Positions 12,295 through 22,530 of a stretch of DNA of 64,000 bases are shown here, piece by piece (within the stretch, counting starts at the first letter, position 1; every line of letters starts with the position of its first letter). The DNA comes from Halichondria panicea. Lineage: Eukaryota > Porifera > Demospongiae > Suberitida > Halichondriidae. Position numbers and translations under genes: made by a program. The stretch covers positions 4,246,979 through 4,310,978 of the forward strand of contig NC_087383.1 of NCBI RefSeq assembly GCF_963675165.1. Direction: 5' to 3'. Under the pieces are notes generated by a model. That model worked only from the letters and a program-made list of their open reading frames with translations. It was not told the DNA's origin and did not search any database.

Positions 12295-12539
12295 GCCTCC
12301 TGGGTACTGCGCAGAAGGTCACGAAGAGAGAGTTACACCATAGATGATACAGTACTGACGTGGATGTGAAACGGCCTAGTATCCGGAGGGGTCCACGGGA
12401 ATTGTCTGAAGCTATCATTGTAACGAGCAGATTATGTTAGAAACCCTGTAACTGTCATGTTTAACTGTTTATATAGCAACCAGAGCGTAGTAAACAGTGT
12501 TCCGTGTCTGAAAACTGGTGAAAATGACCGGTGTCATAA

Positions 12540-12670
12540 AATTTTGGGCCCCCCCATGTTTAGGCCCCCCCCCCCCGGGCCTAGAATTTTAAAATTTTGG
12601 GCCCCCGGGCCTAGAATATTAACAGTTACGCCCCCCAGGGGGCCTAAACTGTTAACATTCTAGGCCCCCC
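12540..12670. repeat. C-rich low-complexity block
   Basis: The units GGGCCCCC and TAGGCCCCCC alternate with AT blocks, including one run of 14 C residues. Parts are palindromic (TTTTGGGCCC..., AACAGTTACG / CCTAAACTGTT). The G-rich complement could form four-stranded structures. No gene is seen. Confidence 0.7.
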
Positions 12671-12705
12671 TCTTTTCTGCAGGAACAAAAAGCGCTTACG
12701 GACTT

Positions 12706-12879
12706 ACTATGACTTCTGGCTATTAGCTGACTTATCTATGCTGCATGATACTAATGGACAAAGCAAAGGGAGTGCTATGACACTATGACTTCTGGCTATT
12801 AGCTGACTTATCTATGCATGATACTAATGGACAAAGCAAAGGGAGTGCTATAACACTATGACTTCTAGCTATTAGTTAT
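12706..12879. repeat. Tandem repeat, ~75-base unit, 2.3 copies
   Basis: The unit ACTATGACTTCTGGCTATTA...GGGAGTGCTATGAC occurs twice, then a third partial copy starts (ACTATGACTTCTAGCTATTA). The first two copies differ mainly by a 3-base insertion. Confidence 0.85.
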
Positions 12880-12961
12880 CTGTGAACCCTCACCTCAGAT
12901 CCTGTCAGAGAGTGTATAAAAGTAGCAAATATGTTAGCAGGCATGTTACTAAATCTATACC

Positions 12962-13674
12962 ATGGAATCCAAAAGTGAAGGAAGATTTACCTTTGAAGTT
13001 ATTCATGCTCTCATAAGCAGGAACGAGTACCCTTCATCCTTTAGTAAAGAAGACAAGCGTTCCCTGAGGCGGAGAGTTAAATGCTTTGATGCAGTGGATG
13101 GAGAATTGTACTATGTTGGATCTACCCGTAAGAGACAGTTGCCATAAATTACCTAGATATTATACATAATTATAGTTATCGCTATATATTTGTGTCTACA
13201 TACTGTTACATGCAGTATTACATTTTCAAAAAAGGTGATGAGAAGAGGCTTGTTGTGGAAGACAAGGAGCAGAGGAAAAGGATTATAGGAGCAATCCATG
13301 ATCCAAGTCATATGGGAGTCAACAGAACATTGGACATGATCACAGCCAAGTATTACTGGCCTGGTCAAACAAATGAAGTCAAAGAATATGTAAGTGAAGC
13401 CGGACTTAGCCTCGATTCCAGGCCGATTAAAATACGTATTTTAATCGGCCTTGAATCGAGGCTAAGCCGGACTTTACTATAGTATTTCTTTTAGTGTATT
13501 TGCATGATCTACTTATTTCTTATAGGTGAAAACATGTACCAAGTGCCAGTGTACCAATCCTAGACTACTAAAACCAGCATCGACTCTCCACCCAATACCA
13601 GTGACACCAAAGGTTTGGCATACAGTTGGGATGGATTTGATTGGCCCTTTGACAGAGACACCCAGGGGCAACAA
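12962..13674 (+). pseudogene. Spliced retroviral-type integrase fragment (KRBA2-like)
   Basis: Three exons join in phase: 12962-13127, 13235-13389, 13526-13674. The product starts MESKSEGRFTFEVIH and contains an H2C2 zinc-binding module (HDPSH...CTKC) followed by the first strand of an integrase core with the first catalytic Asp (WHTVGMDLIGPL). This order is typical of Ty3/gypsy-derived integrases and of domesticated spliced relatives such as KRBA2 and GIN1. The remaining catalytic residues are not found downstream; the reading frame stops shortly after a candidate donor (AACAA/GTATGT). A hairpin transposon has inserted in the second intron. The fragment is probably truncated, though a missed downstream exon cannot be excluded. 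The first intron's acceptor was chosen so that the phase agrees; an alternative lies at 13215. Confidence 0.65.
13407..13464. mobile_element. Hairpin element TAGCCTCG, copy 4 (58 bp, 9-bp TSD)
   Basis: A near-perfect palindrome, TAGCCTCGATTCCAGGCCG around AAAATACGTATTTT, flanked by AGCCGGACT at 13398-13406 and 13465-13473. It lies in an intron of the integrase-like gene. Its inner half matches copy 2 and its outer half matches copy 3. Confidence 0.9.
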
Positions 13675-14865
13675 GTATGTCATAACGCTCAAAAATTAAT
13701 GCTACGTTCTTATTACAACTACAATTATGATTTCTATCAATAAGTTCACACGTACATGTACATGTCATTAACTTTCCAAATTGCAGTGTTGTCTTTCGCT
13801 GAGCTAAGATATCAATTGCCAAATGTTAGCTAATTATACTATCAAGTGAAATTTATCCCAGGACCTACTCGAGTGCTACTTCTCTAGGCAACACCATCGG
13901 TGAAGACAGCATTAACGTCCAACCTCTTTTCAAGTGCCGTGTATCTACACTTGTATAGGAATTTCAAACCGGCAAGTTGGAATGTGTCTCTCTCACAGCC
14001 ACTTCGTAAACGATCAAGAAACAGTTTATCGTGTACTATAAATTAATACTCTCAAGACTATTATAATATTAGCATGTACACGTACACGTACACGTACAGA
14101 TCATCAACACTTTCACCCGTTTGCTTATCTCATGCTAGTGTTATGAGTCAGCCACACTTCTTTTGATCTACATGCATGCTACCAACATTGAGTGGCTTGC
14201 TTTTTGGATATAATTACATGGGTACAGGGGTAGATCTACTATAAAATAATAATTATAGACTATTTACTAGACTAATTATAGAATAGTTAAATCTTGCACT
14301 GGACTGTACTTCCTCTACTCATTCTACCTCCTCACAGTCACTACTACTGTCTTCGCTTAATACACTTGCAGCATCAATATCCTTTCTGTTAATACATAGA
14401 TTCTCTTTTATCTGTCTCTGGCCAGTTCTGCCAACTCACTTACACAGCTGCTTGGTATAACCTCGATAATTTCCTCGGCGTTTATTTGGATCAAATTGCC
14501 TAATTTACGGAAACTAGTAAATTACCTCGGATATGCCCGTTACTATGATAGCTTCAAGCAGAATACCGGAATCCGGAAACGTTTCACATCCACGTCAGTA
14601 CTGTATCATCTATGGTTACACCTTGACAATTCGCGCACTTCTCGCTCGCAGATCTTACCATCTAGCAATGGAACTGAGAAGCTAGATATATCACAACATT
14701 ATAAACAAAGAGCTAATATGCTATAATGTGATTTAACCTATTTTTGTTATTGCCTTTGCACTTAGCTTCATTGGTTATTATTTTGTTAAGCTCTTATCTT
14801 GGTGTAGAGGGATTCTAGACACATGCTAGACAAATATTAGCTAGAGACAGGCTCCTAGCTATAGG

Positions 14866-14906
14866 TAGCCTCGAATCTAAAATTAATCAGCCTGGAACCG
14901 AGGCTA
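14866..14906. mobile_element. Hairpin element TAGCCTCG, copy 5 (41 bp, 9-bp TSD)
   Basis: A decayed palindrome starting TAGCCTCGAAT and ending GGAACCGAGGCTA, flanked by AGCTATAGG at 14857-14865 and 14907-14915. One arm has lost the CCAGGC stretch, so it is older or internally deleted. Confidence 0.85.
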
Positions 14907-14915
14907 AGCTATAGG

Positions 14916-15932
14916 CAACAACAACTTGACTTCACAGGTAGCATAACCAATTTAAGAAGCAAAACATCAACTGACAATTGCAATACAGGTAAAGTGAAGT
15001 GAGGCAAAAAGGTATGAACGAACTTTAAACATGTGGAGAGGGGCCCCAGAGGCTCGCAAAACAAGAAGGGAGGAAGTGGAGCATTACAGAATTGCGTTTA
15101 CAAATTCTCGGTAACATTAATTATTACTATAGTCTATAATAGCATGTAGCCATGTAACCAGCTGAGCTAGATCCATAAATTATTACAGATCATGACTTCT
15201 CGAATGACCAGTACAATAAAGGATCGAGTTAGTCGGTCGATTCGAAACAATGTTTGCTTACAGTCAACCTCCAAATATGCCGTTGAAGGGCTGCACTTCA
15301 ATCGCGAATGAGATATCCAGCAACACTGGTTTTGACATTGGCTTTGGAAAGCTTTTATTTTGGATGTTGCAAAAAATGATTAATCGATGAAAAGTGTTCT
15401 TTTCAAGGAGATGACTGAACTAACGATTTAGGAATAATTAACACAGTACTTGTGGTATCTGCTTTAAATTTAATGGGCCGAATAAAACTGCAAAGCCTCT
15501 TAATGTCCAAGACAGGTGTGCTGCATAGAATCCAAAACGGAGATCAGGATGAACAGTGACTATGGTCGTACTTAGGCCTTGACAAATTATGCTTTTTTTT
15601 CTAATTTGGTGTACCCATTGTTTAAAGACATCACACTTATTCTATTCTAAATGTAGCTAGACATCCTTACAATACTGTAAGCACTAACCACTAGGCAGGC
15701 ATGAAGGAGTATTTTCTCTTTTGCAAAACTCAGCACTAGAGGATCATATTTCACTTTCTGTAATGCTACAATATACAACTACAAGCCTTTTCTAAGATAG
15801 AAACAAGTGAAATTATAGGTCTACCAGACACCGAGGGTCAAGTTATGCTAGTTCCTAGAAGTCTCCCTATTATTCCAAAAATTATGCTAGCATAATTTGC
15901 CAAGCCCTAGTCGTACTCTCACAAACAAGCAG
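14916..15932. other. Intergenic, no gene recognised
   Basis: AT-rich sequence without an open frame of note or a repeat that I can place. It lies upstream of the DEG/ENaC-like fragment, but no further exons of that family are visible. Confidence 0.4.
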
Positions 15933-16169
15933 TGCAACATTGCTGCCATCATGGTCGGTATAAATGTCTACTATGAGAGCCTTGTAACTGAAGTATACAT
16001 GTGACAATATTCGTACACTCCTTGGAGCCTGGTCTCTGATATTGGAGGCAACACAGGACTGTTTCTGGGCTTCACTCTGCTGATGATAGGGGAAGTGCTG
16101 CTGTTGGTGCTTGGATTATTCAGTGACTGCTGCTGCTCTTCTTGCATGAAAGGATCCAAGAAAATATGA
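15933..16169 (+). pseudogene. DEG/ENaC channel C-terminal fragment with internal stop
   Basis: The frame from 15933 reads CNIAAIMVGINVYYESL and later SLVSDIGGNTGLFLGFTLL followed by a hydrophobic run and a Cys-rich tail, ending at TGA 16167-16169. The string LxSDIGGxxGLFLG before a hydrophobic stretch is the hallmark pre-TM2/TM2 region of DEG/ENaC/ASIC sodium channels. The preceding INVYYESL matches the beta-strand before it. An in-frame TGA at 16002-16004 interrupts the two parts. A plausible splice acceptor precedes 15933, but no upstream exons for the extracellular domain or TM1 are found. This is most likely a decayed gene end; a short hidden intron around the stop is the alternative. Confidence 0.65.
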
Positions 16170-16419
16170 ACTGACAGTCTGAGAGACTTGACTCACTATC
16201 ATAATTATAGCTTCCACAATATAAGTTAGTAATGGAAACAAGCCTATATAATTATATATATCTGTATATAGCCATTAAAAGATATTGATCTTCTACAATA
16301 CTGTATTTTCTTTCATGCTGTGAATTAGAACATGTGTATATACATAGGACGATATATAGGATGTAATCAATCTACATTTAATTGAACTCCATGGCATGCA
16401 TACTGAGTTTCAAATGTGA

Positions 16420-16555
16420 GATTATATTACTCGATTGTGACATCTCGCCTTGAGCGGATCACCCGATTGTGAAAAGCCTTCAATGACTGCTTTTGCAGAG
16501 CCATCCTTCAGGGAATGGCGAAGATAGGCCAGTTTCTCAGCTGTATTGCTAACGT
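16420..16555 (-). pseudogene. BEL/Pao-like retrotransposon polyprotein fragment
   Basis: On the minus strand the frame reads NTAEKLAYLRHSLKDGSAK followed by AVIEGFSQSGDP, about 45 residues before a stop. This resembles the conserved DUF1759-type segment of BEL/Pao gag-pol proteins (KLxYLxxxLxGxAxxxIxGL). No long terminal repeat or other polyprotein part is visible, so it is a small relic. The match is from pattern memory and short. Confidence 0.5.
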
Positions 16556-17596
16556 CCCTGCAGCTGTGTATGGACACACACACTGCATGATTGCGTTTCT
16601 AATTATTGCAAATTGCACGCAAAGTATGGGAAATTGCGTATATATGCATGCATACGTTCTATATACTTGGGCCCCCCCCCCCACTTATATTATTCACTTT
16701 GTTGATTCTCGGAGAGATAGAATATTATAATTATAAAATATCAAGGAAGAGGAAAGGCAAATATAGCTGGGGTAATTAACTATGGATAATTTATAATACC
16801 ACACAACACAAGCTTATCCCTGTAGTGAGCTATCAAAAATTGTTATGCACAATAATTATGCAGCTGTTATACATGTTATTATCGCAGTTGACAATATTCA
16901 CACTTTGTTCTTGTAACTTAATATAATTATAACATGCAGCAGTGAACAACAGAAACAGCATGATAACACTCATAACATAACCTGCATTGCACAAGAACTT
17001 ATAAAACAAATACTCTAGAAAGTTTTACCTACTTCTCTAATGTCAAAGTTCAGCAGCAGCTACATGCAGTACTAGAATAATCTAGATGTACAGTCTAAGT
17101 GAAGAGTTCACTACACTTGTGGTTGTTTACCACTTGATCAATTACTTCTTCTAACAGTATTTTATCTCATTATGGCGGCATGCATTAATTATGCATTGAT
17201 GAAAGTATAATTCTTTATACAAACATTACACAGAAATGGTCTAAAATATACAGACAGAAATAATATTTTAATGATGTAATGCATGACTAAGATATACCTG
17301 CTTATGAACAAACTACTGACATGATAATCTGCTTAAAATGTTGAAAGCTAGTGTAAAAAGTGTCCCAAAATCACTGTGTTCCAATCCTTCCATAGATACT
17401 GGTCGCTGGTGGGAATCCTTAAGGGCAATGAACTCTTTAGCAAAGTTATTGAAGGTTCTCGGAAAGCTTGCTACACCTGGATCTAATCCTAGCTACAGAA
17501 GGCTAATATTTCATATATCTTGTGGTTTCGAAGAATGCAATAGAAGGTCAAAGGTTGCAATTAATCTGGGATCTTTTCTCTCGAGCTGGTTCGTCA
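16556..17596. other. Intergenic, no gene recognised
   Basis: AT-rich sequence with a C-run (16671-16681). A 99-codon open frame on the plus strand (17338-17637) has plausible composition, but I recognise no family and its end runs into the receptor-derived fragment described next. Confidence 0.4.
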
Positions 17597-17700
17597 GTCC
17601 TGTCAGGGTAAGCTCCAATCTCTTGCTCATTCACTAGAAAGTCAAAAAACCATCATCGTCATTCTCGGAGTATATTTTCACATTTCGAACAAGTTCATTA
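17597..17700 (-). pseudogene. Duplicated fragment of the giant receptor gene
   Basis: About 100 bases here match the coding region near 23076-23175 of the large minus-strand gene, including CATCATCGTCATTYTCGGAG and CACATTTCGAACAAGTTCAT, with scattered changes and indels that break the frame. It is cut by the insertion of the RecQ-bearing element at 17702. With the decayed first-exon copy at 21249-21375 it suggests a second, mostly lost copy of the receptor gene. Confidence 0.75.
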
Positions 17701-17912
17701 CTAGTTGGGCGGAGCCCGACCGTCCCTGACGGGAGGTCGGGGACACGCTTATATAGGATTTGTACTTGTGTGTTATGTAATACTGCTTGGAGCATCATGA
17801 ATATAATTATTTTAAGTGGGTGTTAAACGCAATATGTACCGCACTGCACCACACTGGCTGGCACTGAACAACATGACTTTGCTACTAAATTAAAATAAAG
17901 TACTGAGCAAGA

Positions 17913-18140
17913 ATGGCCCAAGTGTTACAATGTTTTGGATGTGGGGATGAGCTATCAAGGCCTGGTAACAGGAGAGGAAAGGAAGTGTTGGACCTGTGGA
18001 CAATGCTACTGGAGAATGAGGAAGAACAGATGTGTGCTGATGTCCACATTAACAGTATTGTAAATGGCAGTGATAAAAACAGATTGCCCAAAATGTGCAG
18101 GAAATGTTTCGGTAGATATAGCAGCTTTCTTGAAGCACAG
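17913..18140 (+). CDS. ZAD-like CxxC...CxxC zinc-finger exon in the RecQ element
   Basis: The exon codes 76 residues from ATG 17913 to a good donor (CACAG/GTAATA). It has an N-terminal CFGC pair and a C-terminal CRKC pair followed by FGRYSSFLEAQ. This spacing resembles ZAD-type zinc-coordinating N-terminal domains, which dimerise or target DNA-binding proteins. It starts about 210 bases inside the left terminus of the transposon and has no stop or frameshift, unlike the RecQ gene opposite. No following exon is recognised before the RecQ coding region, so the gene may be truncated. Function in the element is unknown; a role in DNA or end recognition is only a guess. Confidence 0.6.
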
Positions 18141-18179
18141 GTAATAAATGAAAATAAAATTTGTAATTAGCTGAAAGAA

Positions 18180-19611
18180 GTAACTAAGTCTTAGGTCACA
18201 CTGTCCACATAAACATGACTTAGAACAAATATCACAGCACAAGCAATTGAAACCGAGATCAACATGTTTGTAATTGTCAATATTTCGGAAAAGACCACCC
18301 CTTCTACAATCTGTAGTGTTGAAGTTTGAAGCATGTTCTTTAATCTCATTATCAACTTGATGGTAAATTCTTGCCTTCAAAAGGGTTACACGTGATGGTT
18401 TACCATCTCGACCTGCTCTACCAGTCTCTTGTACATAGCTACTGATATCGTCTGACAGGCCAACATGAATGATTTACCGAATGTTGGGACAATCAACACC
18501 CATACCAAATGCCATAGTAGCTACAACAATGCGAAGATTGCCATCACCCTTAAATAAACGAATGATTTCAGATTTATGGGCTGGATCAGTGACACTTGTA
18601 AACATGTCCACGAGGCAAAATTCAGAAAGATCAGGTGCATCATCAGGATTTGTGAATGCAGCTCCAAGGTAATCCTTAAAGAAGAGGTACATGTCACCAC
18701 ACACTCCAAAAGAACGTCCATATATGATTGTTTTGGGAAACTTGTTTCTCTCGATTACCAATTTCTGGGCCAAGTTTTGGAATGTCTCTGGTATACTTTT
18801 GAATAATCCAACAGCATAAATCAAATTTGGGATTACTGGGACTCTCGTAATGACAAATGGGTTTCTTAGGCCAACAATACGAGAAATGAATGAAATGTCA
18901 CTTCGGGTAGCTGTTGCTGTTAGTGCCATCACATGAACTGATGTTGGAATGAGGCTGCGCACTTCTCTAATTCTCAACAGCATTTGCCTGAAAGTCTCAC
19001 CCCTGCAATAATATTATTGGTACACATGTTAATAAAAAACGATGAGTCAAATACATACCATTTCTTCACACAATGAGCTTCATCGATTATCAAAGCCTTG
19101 AGTCTATTAGCATACACATCTCCCCCCAGAAGTCTTCTCCAATGCTTTTTGCTGATGATCATTTCAGGTGTAAAGAATACTAGCTGATACTTTCCGTGGA
19201 AGATCGCATCCATTGTAGCTGCATCAGACATCTCGCCCGAGACATATGTGCTAGAGATGCCTTTAGAACAATAGATGGCTACCTATATATAGAATAAAAG
19301 CATCCAGCTTAGAATGATCTAGTTATGTGTAAACAGCTCATATGCACATGTACGTATAATTATATGTATGTTCTATCTAGCCTTACATACCTGATCATGA
19401 ATGATGGCCAGCAGAGGAGTGACTACTACTACAAGAATGACCTTTCTCCTTCTCCAATATTTTGTCAAATGCTGCAGGCAAACAAGCATAGCAAAGGCTC
19501 TTTCCAAATCCAGTAGGCAATACAGCAAAGACATCTCTGCCTCTCAGAAAAGAAGTGACTACTTCCAAGCTCGTTAGCAGCTTCTGTGACAGCTTGTGTA
19601 ACTTTCTCCAT
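18180..19611 (-). pseudogene. RecQ-type DNA helicase, decayed, inside a TIR transposon
   Basis: Exons at 19391-19611, 19059-19282 and from 19002 leftward carry the full helicase motif series in order: I (PTGFGKS), Ia (TPLLAIIHDQ), II (IDEAHC), III (ALTATAT), IV (TIIYGRSFG), V (ATMAFGMGVDCPN), VI (QETGRAGRDG). A RecQ-type zinc region follows (DCRR...CLCCDIC). These define a 3'-5' DNA-unwinding RecQ core. The gene is broken: a +1 shift lies just before FLRGRDVF in the first exon, a second between the KILEKE and VILVVV segments, and an in-frame TAA at about 18476 replaces the expected Gln before IIHVGL. The ATG at 19611 begins MEKVTQAVTEAANELG. The 3' end is uncertain and overlaps the convergent zinc-finger exon region. 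It may be a captured host gene or a true component of the element. Confidence 0.85.
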
Positions 19612-19795
19612 TTTGCTCAAGGCAGCTCCGCCCAGCTGCACACCCACCTAGCTAAGTGGGTGTTAACCAACCACTTGCAATACTGCAATCTGATTGGGCT
19701 GCACTCCTCAGTGCAGCAGTACAAATCCTATATAAGCGTGTCACCCGGCCACCCGTTGGGAACGGGTGCCGGGCTCCGCCCAGCTAGTTCATTAC

Positions 19796-22530
19796 CACAG
19801 TATATACTGGCACATGTAAGTTTTTCACAATTGTAATTATCTTCGGCCTCTTGACCTTGGTAGGCCTAGTTCCTCTGCGGGTATCCATTATTAGTGCTGA
19901 TCACATGATCTCCTACTACATATTCACATGACGATACTTACTAAATGCACAGAGATATGTGGCAATTAAAATGTGTATATATAGCCATATACGTTTACAA
20001 CATAGCAGGTTGAGCACAAGGCTAGAGATCGTGCACGTTGAATCGTGAAATCGTTTTTTCCTGATAGTTGCCACAATAGTCACGCACTTGCGTGAAAACC
20101 ACACATCATTTTTACAGTGTATATGCACTCGGATACATGGGCTCTCGGTTAGGTAATGCACTCGGCTTTACCTCTTGCACTATAGGTTAACTTCAAGCCA
20201 GCCTATCCTCGCAACACTGGCTATAGGTGTGTTCTTAATTGTCTAAGACATAGATTAAAATTATGACTAGACATTTGTACTTTGTGTGTCCAACAGTCAT
20301 CTCCATGTATGGACAGTGTTATAATGAGTATTATACATTCTGTGTCAAATTAGAGGCTGCATGAGTACATATGTTGCCCCACCTGTCTGAGATAGCCTGC
20401 TTTCACAGCATTGTTCACTAAAGCTATATAGATCTATAGACACATCAAAAATATGTAATTGGAAATTAAGTTGTAGCTATACACACCAATGTGTTACTGA
20501 TTGCATGTTACCTAAAAACGGGTAATACTTTTAGCGAATTTTAGCGAATTTGTAATTACATTAAAATTAATTATGTCCGCACTAATCTCATTTACTTTTG
20601 AGAGCATGCTAGCCCTTGTTTTCAACTGTATCTGACTCCCAAACTTTATATAAAAATTCATACTACATTCTAATCTTTGACTAACAATTTTACTAAAATA
20701 AGTTTGCTGCAAATCCACCAAAAATAATTAGTCCTTTTGGCCGTTATAATAAAAGATATAGGTGGTCTTAGTTGAGAGGTTTCGATTGCCATCAACAAGT
20801 GATATGTATGCTCTATGAGCCCATTCCTGTTACAAATGAATCTTGACGTTTTGCAAACTGCTTGTCTAGCACATACAAGCTTTGAAAGGTTGTAGGGACC
20901 TTTGTAGGGACAAGCTACAGTTAGGTTTTCACGATTGCGCAAAATCACATATCTCTGCAGATTCAGGGTGTGGCTGTTCAGCTGATTGCCGAATTTGGGG
21001 ACTAGAAAGCTGCTCGTTGTACGGAGTAAAGAGGTGGCTGTTCTGAGAGTACATTGTAGTTTCAATCCAGAGCTAAGTTCTTGGCCGTTTCATAGCAGGT
21101 GGTTGCTCTTCGGTGGTGGTCATGTTAATAGAAGTTCCACTGTAGATCTAACGATATAATTCACATTAATTATTTACACAGTGTATGTAAAACTGAATAT
21201 GTAGCTAGCTGAGTTTCATTCAGTCAGCCTAGAAATCACACAACGTACCTCATTCTCTGCTCCTCCTGGCTGTCGTCTGAGCATGATAATGGCTCCTCTA
21301 AAGTGGGTACTCCTCACCACGGTGCAGCAAGTAGCCCGAAGGAGTACTCTCAGCGGGAAGAATTTTGCTGAGCATTTTTAGCTACTATTGCTTCAATGAT
21401 TTGCAATTCTCCAGTCCACAGTTGAGTTTATAATTTATATCAGCCTGAGGCTAAATATTGAGGCTCTGTAAATTTACTCTAGTCTAGATCTAGAAATTAA
21501 AGTATGTAAAAAGGGATCTGTTCCCCCTATAGATCTAGATCGTTTGATAGATTAATTATTACTCAATGTTTAAGAAAAACGAGTGATGCAAGCTGCGCTG
21601 TGCTAATGCTTCTCGCCATGTTTTGCTTTCACTCAAAAGTGTTTACAGATCAATGCAATTGTTGACAACGAATCACACAGTTATTATAGAAAAGGAGCTA
21701 ATGGAAAACAGATCGATGATGTCTTGATGGATGATCGGCTTCAAGGATAGAAGCATGTAGATATCTACAATGTACAGAAGTTTTAATTGCATTTCCTGTC
21801 AATAATATTAAAGGGTTGGATCTGCTCGGATCGTAGGGGTTGGTAGATTATGCTCCAGATATTACTTAGACTTAGTTCTTTTAAATTGACTTGTCAATAT
21901 TATTATTCTTTTCAAATCGCTTATTATTCTCACAATATTCCTCTAAAGCACAACATACACCCCATGTCGTTGCACAAGTAACATAAATATGGTCACATGA
22001 CTCTATCTATAATATAGAACGGCAAGGCATCTTTACTAAAGCCTATAAACTTTGTGTACACAGACATCCCCATAAAAAATGAAGCCATTGGAATTCACTT
22101 TGTATTATCATCATTAACATGTATCTTCTTTTCTACAAGCTTTTTTGTCTCAGCACTGCATGGCGCTGGCAGTTAGATAAATTTCTCAAGGCTAGTGCAT
22201 GATGTCTGAATGGACTTAACCCTGTAGCAACACAGTGGAACCTCGATCCAAATAACGGATAAGTTGGTGCAGGAGATTTGTCTGCTATTCAAAGGTTTTA
22301 CCATATTAAACAAGGATACATTACTTCAAATGTTTCTTCAAATGATGACTTCAAGTACATAACTATAATAATTATGAATCAGTATTATTTTTACTTCAAT
22401 GTGAAAATAAACTTACACTGAAAAAACTTTGCACAAAACAGTCAGCCAACTACAACAAAAATTATCAATAAAACATATAATCTTAAACGTAATATTTTCT
22501 CTCTTGTTCAACAACAGCTATAATATAATA
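19796..22530. other. Gene-poor stretch with relics
   Basis: Apart from the decayed first-exon copy at 21249-21375, I see no supported gene. A 131-codon open frame on the minus strand (20670-21065) contains several Cys residues, but I cannot place it. Sequence near 21720-21800 (CAAGGATAGAAGCA, TTTCCTGTCAATAATATTAAA) recurs in altered form near 55160-55250, so part of this stretch is dispersed repeat. Confidence 0.5.
21249..21375 (-). pseudogene. Frameshifted copy of the receptor signal-peptide exon
   Basis: This segment aligns over its whole length with the functional first exon at 30398-30523, from the ATG to the donor (GAATGAG/GTACGT). It is 127 bases against 126 in the intact exon, with two compensating indels that leave a net +1 frameshift. 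The C-terminal part still reads HFRGAIIM and QPGGAENE in the shifted frame. No matching second exon is found next to it. It is best read as the 5' relic of a duplicated receptor gene. Confidence 0.85.

Larger units (their letters stand above)
12338..14615. repeat. Inverted 36-base repeats bracketing the integrase-like gene
   Basis: The sequence at 12338-12373 (CCATAGATGATACAGTACTG...) is repeated exactly in reverse complement at 14580-14615. The 2.2 kb between them holds the C-rich block, the tandem repeat and the integrase-like exons. No clear target duplication is visible beyond the repeats, so they may be two oppositely inserted copies of a short repeat and not the ends of one element. Confidence 0.6.
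17702..19786. mobile_element. 2.1 kb TIR element carrying RecQ pseudogene and zinc-finger exon (9-bp TSD)
   Basis: The ends are TAGTTGGGCGGAGCCCG and, inverted, TAGCTGGGCGGAGCCCG. Each is followed by a small GC-rich hairpin and then ACACGCTTATATAGGATTTG (inner arm at about 17750 and 19735). The element is flanked by GTTCATTAC on both sides (17693-17701 and 19787-19795). Inside, a zinc-finger exon starts from the left on the plus strand and a RecQ helicase gene starts from the right on the minus strand; they converge near 18.15 kb. The inverted repeats lie within 200 bases of both start codons, so they may carry the promoters. The right-hand TIR sequence recurs as a solo remnant near 49322. 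The 9-base duplication would fit a Mutator-like transposase, but none is encoded here. Confidence 0.88.
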
